From positions 2,666,001 to 2,730,000 of the forward strand of contig NC_079242.1 of the NCBI RefSeq assembly GCF_028009165.1: a DNA stretch of 64,000 bases, given 5' to 3'. This document shows positions 32,306 to 42,949 of the stretch, one piece after another. The number at the start of each line of letters is the position of its first letter. The stretch's first letter is position 1. A program made the translations under genes and the position numbers. This DNA is from Akanthomyces muscarius (lineage: Eukaryota > Ascomycota > Sordariomycetes > Hypocreales > Cordycipitaceae). The notes beneath the pieces were generated by a model. The model was not told the DNA's origin. It searched no databases and was given only the letters and a program-made list of their open reading frames with translations.

Positions 32306-33145
32306 ATGAAGTCGTCTTCCGACACGAAACGGGACGCCATCGCTGGTAGTAAACCCCAGAGACGTCGCCCATACGAGCCCAACTACCTGCCACCGAGCCT
32401 CAACATGCCCGACAACCACACCAAGACCACTGCTACCGGCAGTGGAAGCGGCACCACCTCCTCCTCCGCCGGCGCCAAATCGTCCACTGGCACTGCGTCT
32501 TCTACCGCTGCGGCCTCGTCTTCTGGAGCTGTCAGTAGCGCCACAAACACCTCGACCTCTTCCGCCGGCAACAACACCGCCTCCAACACCGCCGCCTTGA
32601 GCGAGATGATTACGAACCGCGACCCAGACCTGCTCCTTTGCCTGAGCAGGGGCGAGCTGCCTCGCGATCGCACCCGAAGGGCTCCCCGCTGGTATGAATC
32701 CCATATTGGTAGAGCTAGTACCGCAGAACATTGGCTAATGAGTCCATTGATTGCAGAGCCTGCTTCTTGTATGCTATGGTTTGCCAGCGTCTTGTATCGG
32801 TCGTCGAAGGAGGGATATCTCGGAGAGGTGGCAGCCATTAGCCAAGCGCAAATCAAATGTCATGAAGATTCTGTGCCCTGTCTGAGATCAATCGACGTGA
32901 GCCATTATTCATCAAGTTTCGTGAGAAAAGAAATTGCTGCGACGTATTGTGTCAATGGGCTTCGTCTAAGCGGAGCCTCCGGTGAACCGGCTCGCTTCTG
33001 CAACAGACGGCCGCCCAAAGGTGGTTCATTTACTGAATCTCTAAAAGAAGTTATATGCAATCTAGGGAAAAAAACAGTTTATCTTGTTCCTTATATTGGT
33101 AGCATTTACGATGGTATTAAAAATTTATCGTTTTCTAGTGACTGA
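32306..33145 (+). CDS. Unrecognised Ser/Thr/Ala-rich ORF
   Basis: The open frame begins earlier at a GTG; the first ATGs are at 32306 (279 aa) and 32405 (MPDNHTKTT...). Residues after the second ATG are a long Ser/Thr/Ala/Gly low-complexity tract, followed by RDPDLLLCLSRGELPRDRTRRAPR and then ordinary sequence with several cysteines. The last 150 bp are AT-rich, unlike the GC-rich start, so the real gene may end earlier. A possible intron, GTATGA at 32692 to GATTGCAG at about 32755, would terminate it just after APR. Coding status is uncertain and there is no family match. Confidence 0.35.
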   Translation: MKSSSDTKRDAIAGSKPQRRRPYEPNYLPPSLNMPDNHTKTTATGSGSGTTSSSAGAKSSTGTASSTAAASSSGAVSSATNTSTSSAGNNTASNTAALSEMITNRDPDLLLCLSRGELPRDRTRRAPRWYESHIGRASTAEHWLMSPLIAEPASCMLWFASVLYRSSKEGYLGEVAAISQAQIKCHEDSVPCLRSIDVSHYSSSFVRKEIAATYCVNGLRLSGASGEPARFCNRRPPKGGSFTESLKEVICNLGKKTVYLVPYIGSIYDGIKNLSFSSD

Positions 33146-33311
33146 TGCTCTCATTCAAATAAACATAAATACCATTATTGAACTGTTGACCCAAGATGCC
33201 TTAGCATAACCGGGAAAGGATCCTCAATCGATTGCGGCTGCAGAAACTGATAAACGAGAAAATTGCAAGACCTACGTAGGATCACCGTCTTTGGCCGTGG
33301 ACTCTACGTCT

Positions 33312-33623
33312 CTAGCTCTTCTCTTTCCACGGTTGGCACCAAGTTAGCTCTCGCGGTGGTCGGATACAATCTGCTAGGCATCGTGCGCAGCGAACGGCAG
33401 CGACCTCCCACACGATGTGTGGCAGACCTATAGTGATGTCGCAATTGAGATCTGCCACCTTGAGACCCAAGCGTAGTTGGCGGCGACACGGAAGGTGTGG
33501 AAATTCCACGCCATCCGTAATATGGCATTTCTCGTTATGTATTTCGATGACGCCGCGTTGTTTAGAAGAGCAGTGACCTGCTAGGCAGGGGCAGAGAAAC
33601 TTCTTAGTAACTATCTGGCACAT
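33312..33623 (-). CDS. Small cysteine-rich protein, divergent third member (103 aa)
   Basis: Start ATG at 33623 (MCQIVTKKFLCPC...). It shares the plan of copies A and B: MC at the N-terminus, a C-x-C pair, further cysteines, then an NC...VRCARCLADC group that aligns in spacing with QDC...RCCERCKVLC of copy B. Similarity outside the cysteines is low. No signal peptide. A clear TATATAAG lies about 106 bp upstream. Function unknown; membership in the same family is inferred from cysteine spacing. Confidence 0.5.
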   Translation of the reverse strand: MCQIVTKKFLCPCLAGHCSSKQRGVIEIHNEKCHITDGVEFPHLPCRRQLRLGLKVADLNCDITIGLPHIVWEVAAVRCARCLADCIRPPRELTWCQPWKEKS

Positions 33624-35246
33624 GTTGAGGTCAGTGAGTTTGGGTGATGGCGATGAGAGAGTACTTAGTATATAGTAGCTGTTGTCGAGGTAGATGTGTG
33701 AAACGAGGTGAATGGATGGATCTCGATCCTTATATACCCAAACTATGGGATGCCCATGTTTACGAACCTTGTGCACACAATGTCGTTGCCTCTGTCCAAA
33801 GGGACAAAGGCGTATTTGACGGCACTTGAAGATGAAAGGACATGACTGAGCGTAACCGGTGATAGCGAGTCGTCTTTTATTGAATGTGAGGACAATGGCC
33901 GTGCCGGTTGCGGAATATGAAGCGGAAGAAAGGACACATCAAAGAAACCCGCAAAGAAGCCGGCAACGAGTCTCTCGCGGGTGATGGGGGCCGCCGCACG
34001 GATCGCAAGCTGCTTTGCGGCTCGGAGATGTAGAATAGCATGAGTTATTAACGGGGATAAAATGCTCGATTGAATAAAGGTATCGCGATAATGTTGGCGT
34101 ATTCCTTGTCATTGAACAACGAGGCAAGAGCTCAGGCCTCCTTCAGCCAAAGTACCTTGGCGCCAGAAAGAAGCGAGAAAATACATCGTGTATTCAGCAT
34201 GGGGCCGAACAATAGTAATACCCATACCGTATCTCACGTTCGGCAGTCTTTGCTCTACTGGGATCCAATCGGCACAGTCCGTGGCCAAGAACGAACGGTC
34301 ATCTCACACCATCTTCAACAACATAATTCAACGCTCTCACCATTGCAAGATGGTCACCAGCTCTTTTGCTTCCGATCCTTTCACGTGATGCTACTTTGGT
34401 ACCGGTCATCCTGATAAGTATGCAGTCGCTATCTCCCCCAGGTGGCATATCTCCATCTAGACACGCCCCCCCTCCCTTCTCCTCACGCGGCTGTTCCCGG
34501 ACGAGATAAGGTCCCGAGGGAGGAGGGGTGTCCGGTGTACCTGGCATAAAGCAAATCAGATGCCGACATGTTAGATTGATTGACTGATAAGCGAAAAGAA
34601 GATCAAAACGTGGTTTGATCGACTGCAACGTTGAGATGACCCGATCACTCGGGTCTCGTTGAACGGGCGAGTGTCTTGCCGGGGTAGACCGAGACAAACT
34701 CAAGATTGGCGACCGACAGCCAAGATCACGAAATGCGGGAAGAATTCGGCTGTTCTTTTTTCTGTTGACATATCATTAGACTACAGCTTTTCGATTACAA
34801 CGTGCCATTGTTCGCGAGTGGTGAATGTGTCCAGAGCAAGATCCACGCTGCCTGTTTTGTTTATCTGGCATTTCCGCGTCACGATAGCGACAATAAGAGT
34901 GGCATTTAATCTAGGGACACTTGGGGAAAACGAGAAAAAGTCGCAAGATCATCAGCGGCACGTCAAGTTGCCCAGTATTGCATTCCAAGTAGTAACGCTA
35001 ATCTATAAAAATTTGGCTCGCAGCGCGAGCATCTGCAAAATTCCTTATAACCGAATTTATGAAACGCCTATTCAAGATCATACGATCTTCCAAAAACCAC
35101 GCCATGAAGGAAGCAAAGACCAATTATGAAGTTTGTTTGACAAAGGGAAAAAGGATCAGTGACTATATAATAATACAGTCGGTCTGATGGGGTGTGATTA
35201 CAAGTTTGTTGTTCTTTTGTCTCATTAAATGTCATTCCGGGCGCGC
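33624..35246. other. Intergenic 1.6 kb between the cysteine-rich gene and glutamine synthetase
   Basis: Promoter of the third cysteine-rich gene (TATATAAG at 33729..33736) and the 3' flank of glutamine synthetase. No coding signal in the rest. Confidence 0.5.
33729..33736 (-). promoter_or_regulatory. TATA box of the third cysteine-rich gene
   Basis: TATATAAG on the minus strand, about 106 bp before the ATG at 33623. Confidence 0.55.
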
Positions 35247-37001
35247 TTACAGCTTGCCGAAAATCGAAGTCATGAGAATCTTGGTCACACGGTAAGGGTC
35301 GGCGTTGGAAGCGGGACGACGGTCCTCAAAGTAGCCAAAGCCCTTGGCGGCAGTTTCGCGGGGGATGCGGATGGAGCAGCCACGGTTGGCGACACCGTAG
35401 GTGAACTGCTCGATGGAGCCCGTCTCGTAGCCGCCGGTGAGGCGCTGCTCGTTGTCCTCGCCGTACTCCTTAATGCACTCCTCGTGGTGGGGCTCGAGGT
35501 TCTTGAGGGCCGTCTCGATGTGAGCCATGCCACCCTCGATACGCATCTCCTTGGTGGAGACGTTGGTGTGCATGCCGGCGCCGTTCCAGGCACCCTTGAT
35601 GGGCTTGGGGTGCAGGGAGACCTTGACGCCAAAGTCTTCGGCGACGCGGGAGAGGAAGAAGCGCGAGATCCAGAGCTGATCACCCATGGAAATGCCCTCG
35701 CAGGGGCCGACCTGGAACTCCCACTGGGCGGGCATGACCTCGGCGTTGGTGCCGGAGATGAGAAGGCCGGCGTAGAGGCAGGCCTTGTAGTGAGCCTCGA
35801 CAATATCGCGCATAACGACCTTGGAGGCGCCGACACCGCAGTAGTAAGGACCCTGGGGCGCGGGGAAACCGCCGACGGGCCAGCCGAAAGGACGGTCGTC
35901 GAGGTCGAGCATGGTGTACTCCTGCTCGAGACCGAACCAGGGCTCGTGCTCGGCGTAGGCCTCCATCACCTTGGCGCACTCGTGGCGGTAGTTGAACTTG
36001 TTGGGGGTGCCATCGGGGTTCCAGCACTCGGCGAGAACAATGATGTTGGGGCTGCCACGGAAGGGATCCGGGTAGACGGCGCAGGGACGGAGGTAGACGT
36101 CCGAGTTCTCGCCGGGGGCCTGGTTGGTGGAGGAGCCGTCAAAGTTCCAAACGGGGAGATCTTCGGGCTTGTAGCCGCCTTCGACCTCTTTCAGAGTCTA
36201 AAGATGACGACATTGGTTAGCGGGCCATTTTTGTAAGAAAAACTTGGCTGCATGGTGTGGTGGAACGGATAGAGTTGCAGTGATGGCGTCGCGATGACGG
36301 TCTCCGTTGCGCCGAAGCGAGAGGAGCATCCCAAAGCAAGGCGTGCAATTTTGGGGCATGTCGTAGCCATGACGCCGATAAGCCTGGCTAATGCCTGGAC
36401 TTATCTTGGGGGCGCCTTGGTGCGGGGCCGCAGAGAGTGAATGTGTGTGCTGCGGCTCCGGTTGGGCGGGGGGGCAGGGTCTATTCTGGTCGTGGCTGAG
36501 GCCATAGAGGAGCCCTTGGCAGTGTGGCAGCTGTGGCTAGGCCAGCCCACCATCCACCCTGCAAAACACCAGTGCACCCACACGACTGCTCGCATGACAA
36601 AGGCGCACTAGCGCCAATTGCTGCATCCGGGACAAATCGGGCACTGCAACCGTTGCATTTGTTGCGATTGTGGCAGATACATCGAGGAAACAACTTACTC
36701 GGGACTTGGAGCGAGTTTCACCGGTCGAGTCTATCCAGACGTACTCGGCGATGACCTGGCCCTTCTGGTCGAGCTTCAGGTATTTGTTGAGCTGGGATGA
36801 GTCAGTATTGGGGGTTTCGTGGCAGCATGTGGAATCGTCTCGGGCGGTACGTACAGTCTCCGTTTTGGAGATGAAAGCATATCGGTTCGACTGTGAAATT
36901 ATTAGCACCTGGTTCAGCGATTCTTGGTCGTGCGTAGCCGGTCTCTGGCAGAGATCGACGCGCGTGGCGGCTTGTTTGCTGATGGAGGGCAGGCATACCA
37001 T
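35247..37001 (-). CDS. glnA: Glutamine synthetase (eukaryotic type II)
   Basis: Exons 37001..36999, 36890..36855, 36791..36699 and 36197..35247 give 360 aa, the size of fungal GSII. Exon 1 is only the ATG; splicing yields [20 protein letters not shown], like other fungal N-termini. Conserved parts are [61 protein letters not shown], and RGCSIRIPR with [12 protein letters not shown]. The enzyme joins ammonium and glutamate with ATP, in the cytosol, and is the main ammonium assimilation step. The first intron is 108 nt and in frame, so retention would add 36 residues. An antisense ORF of 335 codons over exon 4 is a codon-bias shadow. Confidence 0.97.
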
Positions 37002-40000
37002 GATGGCGGTCTGTGTTGTGTGTGTGGTGTGTATGTGATGCAAACAAGAAATAAAATGTAGAATTCTACCACGAGGGTATCAAAGCGATAAATAGAATAA
37101 TATCAAAGGAAGAATAATCTGGGGATGGGAACGCGGGCGGGTGGAGGGTTTTATCCTGTTGGAAGGAAGGACAGGATGAAATTATTGAGTGCGCGCGGCG
37201 ATCGAAACCAACCCAGCCCACCAAAGATAAGGAACTCTCTGTGGTGCAGCTGTGGCGGCTCGCGGGGCGTCGCTGTGGGGTGTGGAGGGGGGGTGGCAAG
37301 AAGATGGCGATTGTCAGTGTAGCTAACAGACTCAAGGACGATTCTGAGTGTCTTGTTGTACTTTTTTTTCGTCTATCAAACATCTTTTGCTGTTCTCATC
37401 CTCGCTTTTCTTCTCGTCTTCCCTGTTTTATTCGTTTTCCTTCTGTTCTTCTATTCTTCGTTTTCCCCTTATTTCTGCTTCCCTGGAGCAACTGCTTTTG
37501 GAGGGGTCGGTGGGCTGGTGGGGGCAGGGGGAGTGAGCCTCTGAATCATTGTCGCGAGCTCGTGATTACAGGGGCAGCCAGCGCTGTAGGACAGGTCCCC
37601 AGCCAAGCTTTCGTCCAGCGGTCCGAGGTACCGACTCACAGGCGGCCAGGTACCTGCACCCCCCCCCCCGTCACCCATCCCCCAGCCAATCCTCAGTTCT
37701 CGGCTGGCCGGGCTCACCGCGCTAGAGAACGCAGGCCCCGAAAAGCACCAAAGCCAGGCCTTTTCGTTATCGGCAAGGCCCCCTCCAGAAACACAGGCAC
37801 AGGTCATCAGGCACACAGTTCCCCGGGCCAGCGCGGGGTACAAGGCGAGGTACCGACGACGAGTACCATGTGCGCGGGCGCCGGCCCATCGGTACCCGGG
37901 TACAACAGGGCCGGCCGTACTCCGTACAGAGAGGACGGAACGCCGAATTGTTGTTACGTCCAGGGGACCACTCGCCGCGCCCTTGTTTTTTCTAGTCACT
38001 TCAAATAGTTGCCTAGTCGAGCCAATGGCGAAATCTACTTGAGGGGGGGGGGGGGCGTGTGCAAAAGTACGGAACGCGCGATAAGGAATGTGTTGTGTGT
38101 GTCGGTATCGCACGAGGAGGACCATTCAAGATGTGCTCATTACCAAGGAGATCTTGTCAGTAAGGCAAAAGGCGGATATAAAAAGAGCCCGTGTTCCGCC
38201 TATTCATGCCTTGTCTTTGTCTTCGACGTCACGGTACGAGGTCGGCCTCGTGAGCCAAGACAGAAGGACTACTTCTTCCAGGGCTGTGCTTGTGATATTT
38301 TGGACTTGTCGGTACGGCGCAGCAGCAAAACCTGACCAAGCCCTGCCAACGGCGATTTTAGGGGTTTCCGCTACAGATTAGTTACAGGGCATTTACAGGG
38401 CTCGTGTCGTCTTCTCACACGAGCAGAAAAAGGCCCAGACGTGGTGGGCTGGAGGAGGGGCGCGCCACTATCCCAGCCCCCTGTGTCACGACTCACAGGG
38501 TCCTTGGCTCCCCGTAGACGGGGCTGCCGAGTCCGGCTTTACAGTGACTCTTCTTGCATCGGCGCGCTGAAGGGCTTCTGCCGGATACTTGCGGAGCTGC
38601 ACTCTGTCTGTCCTCGATGCTAAGCCGGCCTTCTAGAACGAAATCAGGCAGCCCAGGAAAAGAAAAGCCCACTCAGGTGACAAATGGAAACGCGCGAGTA
38701 CCCGTCGGTGCTTTGCAGGATGTGCTGCACGAGATATTGGAAATTTGATTAAACTATCATATTTGCCAAGTGCAATTTTCAAGTGCAAGTATTGCCGTCA
38801 GCTGCATTGAGGGATATAATTGAACATGGCGCTGCGATTGCCTGAGCCCAAACCCACAGAGGCGCAAGTCACATCGTGGCTACAGCGGTCACTAGGTACC
38901 TGAGGTACAGCGTGGCGCGCCGTGCGCTACAAGTGCGCTGTAAATGTAAATCCCTCTACGGAGTACTGCAGACAGAGCCAGAGCCTGGTGGGGGCCGTTG
39001 CCAGACATCTCAACGACAACTTTGTAAGTCAAGTTTCTGATGATGCCATCAGACAGTCTTCAACATGAAGTCAATCTTGCTTTTCTTTTTGTGTCTGTCT
39101 CGGGTGTTTCGGGAAGGAAGCACCATCCAATATACTACAACATACGCAGGGAGCTGCAATTGGAGCAGCACTGCAATTAAGCATCCTCATGCTTAACACG
39201 ATTGCTGACCGCCTGTAGCTTATTGCAGATGGAGGGATTGGCGGGAGCCGGCAAGCGAATGAAAGCAACCCCAACGTCTTTTCTGCGCAGCCATGCTGTG
39301 TACGCGTTGTGGTCGCACGACAGCTCGGTCCTCTTTGTTCCTCGCACGCCCCCTTTTGGGGATCGTGTTGAGTTCGGGTATCGTCTACTTGCACTACCAG
39401 CCCGGCGTCCTTTTCAACCCTCGGTTGTGTAGCAAAAGTCAGGAATATCCAGAGAGCCAAGCACCATGGTCACTGATACATTGCCGGGACAGCGCACCTA
39501 CAAGTACAGTGATGAGTGACGCCGCAAACTCGTGCAACGTACGTGTCAAAAGACACGGCATGATTGTTTGGGTTCAACTGTACACATTGATTAAGCTTGA
39601 CGCAGTTACCATTTAATTGTCCAACGTCTCACTTATTTGATCCCATCGCCTGCAGTTCGTGAAGCGAGCGATGCACCGCCTGGCACATGTCAAACCGAAG
39701 CCGTTTGGGCCTGCTGCTCGCCCGCGTTGGCCCGAAATGCAAAGGAGGATCGGAACAAAAAAAAAGCTTGGTCTTTCCCAAGTCTGGGGTCAACAGGCGG
39801 GAAAATCGTGGCGTGTGATTTGATGCCTTTCTTTTCCCAACTAACAAGTTAGCAGCGAAGAATAAGCTCACTGTTTCTTCAAAGTACCTCACCTTGTACC
39901 TGTGCAACTGCAACTGTGTGGTAAAGTGCCCCACACGGACCCCGCGAGGCTCTGCTCTGCCCAATCATGGCGGCTCTGCGCGAGAGACGTTATCGCTGTC

Positions 40001-41403
40001 CTCCGATTGGCCCGTCCGCCTCGCATCAACCTTCTTTTGCTAGCCAAAAATTCAAAACCAAAATGCCTCGGACGCAGCCTTTCCTCGTCAAGGTTTCGAT
40101 TAATCCCGAGCCAATTTTCTTCCTTTTAGTTTGCTGGCAACTGGCATGTGCATCGAAAATAGCAGTGTGTGTCGAAAACAAACTTGTTGGGCGCGGCCAC
40201 GGCGAGAACTTCGACGATGGCAAACGAATCGTCAAGTACAGGTAGTTGGGGGCCGGTGAGAGGGCACATGCATCAAATTGATTGACGCTAAATTTACCCC
40301 AGCTGCGTTGGACGGATAGTTGTCTGCACTGGCAAACCCCGAAGCAGCAGCGAGACGAGGCGAGCCACATGCCGCAGCGGCATTTCCAACCCAATTGCCA
40401 GCCAGCCAGCCAGCCAGCCCATCATCATCGCCATATCTCACCCACAAAAAGCCTCCCCAGCTTTACCTCACCAGTACCAACACCAGTACGCGACTCTTAT
40501 CTCTCTTCTTCTGCACACGCCCCCCCTTCCCTCCCTCCTATTTTCGTCCCATTTATTCACTCTCTCTAATTGCTTTGTCGCCAAAGCTCTTCTCCGAGTT
40601 TCGTGTTACGCTTCCCTCCGTAATTATCCTACCGCTCATTTGTCCACGACAATCCGCCGGCCCTATATCGGGCTTTGCTCTCGTCTCTTCCCCTTCCCCG
40701 GGCTGTCGTCGGCCCAGACTTATTCTCCCCACGCTTGCTAAACAATAGACCCCCCGCCCTCCGATTCCACGATCCACTGCACTGCAAGTAGACCCTGCCC
40801 GCCTGGCCCAGGCCACTGGCTGGCGACTGGCACATGTGCGCCTCCGTAAACGGAGCAATGCTCACCCAGACCGTTCAAAACCACGCCGCGTCTTCGAGGA
40901 AATCGCAACCGATCCAATGAAATCAAGGCTATTCGTTATCTTCCTCTACTCAGTAGAAGAAGCCACACACCACTCCCCACACACTGTAGCTCTCTCGGCT
41001 ATCCTGTCAGAATAGCTTGGTGCCTGGCTTTAGTGGTCCATTGCCCCGGACCGACGTCGCGAGCAGCTTTGCGACACACACACTGGGAACACCCTATAGC
41101 CGGCTAGGGGGGGGCACATGTGATCCGCGCAAATGGTCCAACCGATGCAGCGTTCCGATGCGTCGTCTTGCATTGCATTGCAATTTTTGTGCCGTAACTT
41201 TTTGCCTATAATCATGCTGATCTGTAACGGACGATCCTCGTCGGGTAACAACCCTATCACCCTATGTGCAGCGGCGCACGAGATGCAATATTCTACGTCA
41301 CCAGCCGTCACAGACCCTAGCAGTCTGCTGTCATCGTGCCTTCATAATTCCCGGTTTTATAACCAATACTGCCATGCGACACACGCCCACAAGTCCTCTC
41401 TCA
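37002..41403. other. Gene-free 4.4 kb upstream of glutamine synthetase
   Basis: No protein recognised in six frames. It contains homopolymers (C9-11 near 37661, a G run of about 13 from 38043), many GGTACC/GTAC words at 37620..37930, a GCCA tetranucleotide repeat, and a CT-rich stretch at about 40440..40760 followed by a 28-codon plus-strand ORF at 40833 (MCASVNGAMLTQ...). The CT-rich leader looks like a fungal transcription start region, yet no plus-strand gene follows. Confidence 0.5.
40397..40419. repeat. (GCCA)n microsatellite
   Basis: Five to six GCCA units. Confidence 0.8.
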
Positions 41404-42608
41404 TCATAGCTTCGTCAAATCCTCCACCCGGACGCCCCAGTGCCAGCTCGCCAAGTACATGGCACCCACGCTAATCGTCACGGCCGTTAAAAAGTTGACG
41501 TCATTGTTATCCAGGAGATCGAGCCCACTCTCAACCACCCGCGATGGGAAATGGCCCTTGGTCGGCGACGACGGCAGCGGCTCCTGCTCGCCCGTCGTCT
41601 TTTGTTCGCTTGCAGCCGCCGTCGTCGTCGTCGTCGTCGCATGCACCATGGCGCGCGTGCCGCCATCCCCCTCCACAATCTTGCCCGAGCGGACGTCCCT
41701 GACGGAGCGCTGCAGCAGCGCGCCGAGCACGCTGTCCAGCACCGTGCCCATGAAGCCGCAAGCGAGCAGGAACCCCATGAAGACGCGGCGGTCCGCGAGC
41801 GTCCACGGCGTGCCCCCGCCTAGCGTCGCCGCCGTCGCCGGCGTGCACGTCGGCAGGAACAAGAATCCCACCGTCACCATGAGCAGCGCGCCAAAGAGGC
41901 CCGCGCCGAGCCCCAGCAGCGTCACGCCGCCGTTGGTGCCGGGCGGCACCTTGCGCAGGCCCAGGGTGGTGATGAGCCGCGGCTGCGCCGACGAGAGGAT
42001 GCCCAGCTCCGAGCTGAACGTGTCGGCGGCCACGGCCGCGTAGTTGGCAATGATGCCCACGATGAGCAGGTCGCCGGGGTACGAGTAGCACATGGAGCCG
42101 GAAGGGTTCGCGGCGCTGGGGTCGGCGTAGGCGGCGGCGCGCTGGCGGAGCTGACGCGCGTGTAGAATCGACAAGATGGAGGCGACGAGCGAATTGGCGA
42201 ATACTGCTGGTTGTTAGCATCTGCATTTGTAGCCGTAAAGCCCTCCTCATCCCCTCCCCCCTGTAGAGAAGTGGCTTGTCGTACCTTGGACGTGGGTTCT
42301 GGGGCCCTCGCCAGCCGATGCACCAGCTGCGCTGAGCGTGAGCTTGGCCTTGACATCCTTTTTAATCTGCGAAGATCGTTAGCCCCTCGTTTCGCATCTC
42401 CCGTTGCCGCCGCCAATCGTACCTTTGTAACGCGACTTCCGGCCAGGAAAAATGCCACGAGAAGCGCAAAGGGCAGATTCCACGGGTGATATGCGTGCGC
42501 AAACGCCGTCACTGACGCGGCCACGAGACCCAAGGGGGTCAGCGACCGCTTGGCCGACGCATAGACGATGAGCGCCAGCGTCGCTGGAACAGCAATAGCG
42601 GGTTTCAT
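41404..42608 (-). CDS. TMEM19/DUF92 membrane protein
   Basis: Exons 42608..42423, 42366..42285 and 42203..41404 give 355 aa. Hydrophobic helices start at residue 3 (AIAVPATLALIVYAS). The family core is AANYAAVAADTFSSELGILS-type sequence followed by a PRLITTLGLRKVPPGTNGGVTLLGLGAGLFGA block, which is diagnostic of DUF92/TMEM19. In plant and bacterial relatives this core is linked to isoprenoid or phytyl-phosphate kinase activity; the fungal role is not established. A His/Thr/Ala-rich insert (ATTTTTTAAASEQ) interrupts the C-terminal half. Probably an endomembrane protein. Confidence 0.85.
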
Positions 42609-42949
42609 GATGTCGGGTCGATATATCTCCTCGCTTCGGATAGACTTGGAAGTTTTCGCCTCTGTCGGGGCGATGTGGCAAAGCTGTTGAGACGCACGAG
42701 GTTGAGCTGAAGAAAGCTTGGCGGGGTGCCGAAATTACAGCTAGCCTGCAGCTAGCTTAGCTACTGTGCTCATGCCGTCCTGCCTCAGCTGATATGCAAC
42801 GGCGCCTCCACGCTACATCGACACCAAAGGTACATTCAATTTGCATACACAGTGGCAACATGTCATTGAGACATAATTACTCGTTAAAAAAAAATCTGCT
42901 GCAAATATAAAGGCTAGCAGTCGTGCGCCAAATCCATAAACACACAGGC
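42609..42949. other. Intergenic between the TMEM19-like and carotenoid oxygenase genes
   Basis: 341 bp, promoter of the first and 3' flank of the second. Nothing further seen. Confidence 0.5.

Noticed and set aside
35229..36236. 335-codon plus-strand ORF
   Set aside because: Antisense shadow of glutamine synthetase exon 4; Gly/Val/Asp/Leu composition arises from the complementary codon bias.
37241..38008. 255-codon plus-strand ORF
   Set aside because: Spans homopolymers and GTAC-rich sequence, with no domain and Pro/Arg/Ser composition; not coding in appearance.
40320..40748. 142-codon plus-strand ORF
   Set aside because: A CT-rich tract naturally yields Ser/Pro/Leu; looks like untranslated leader or promoter.
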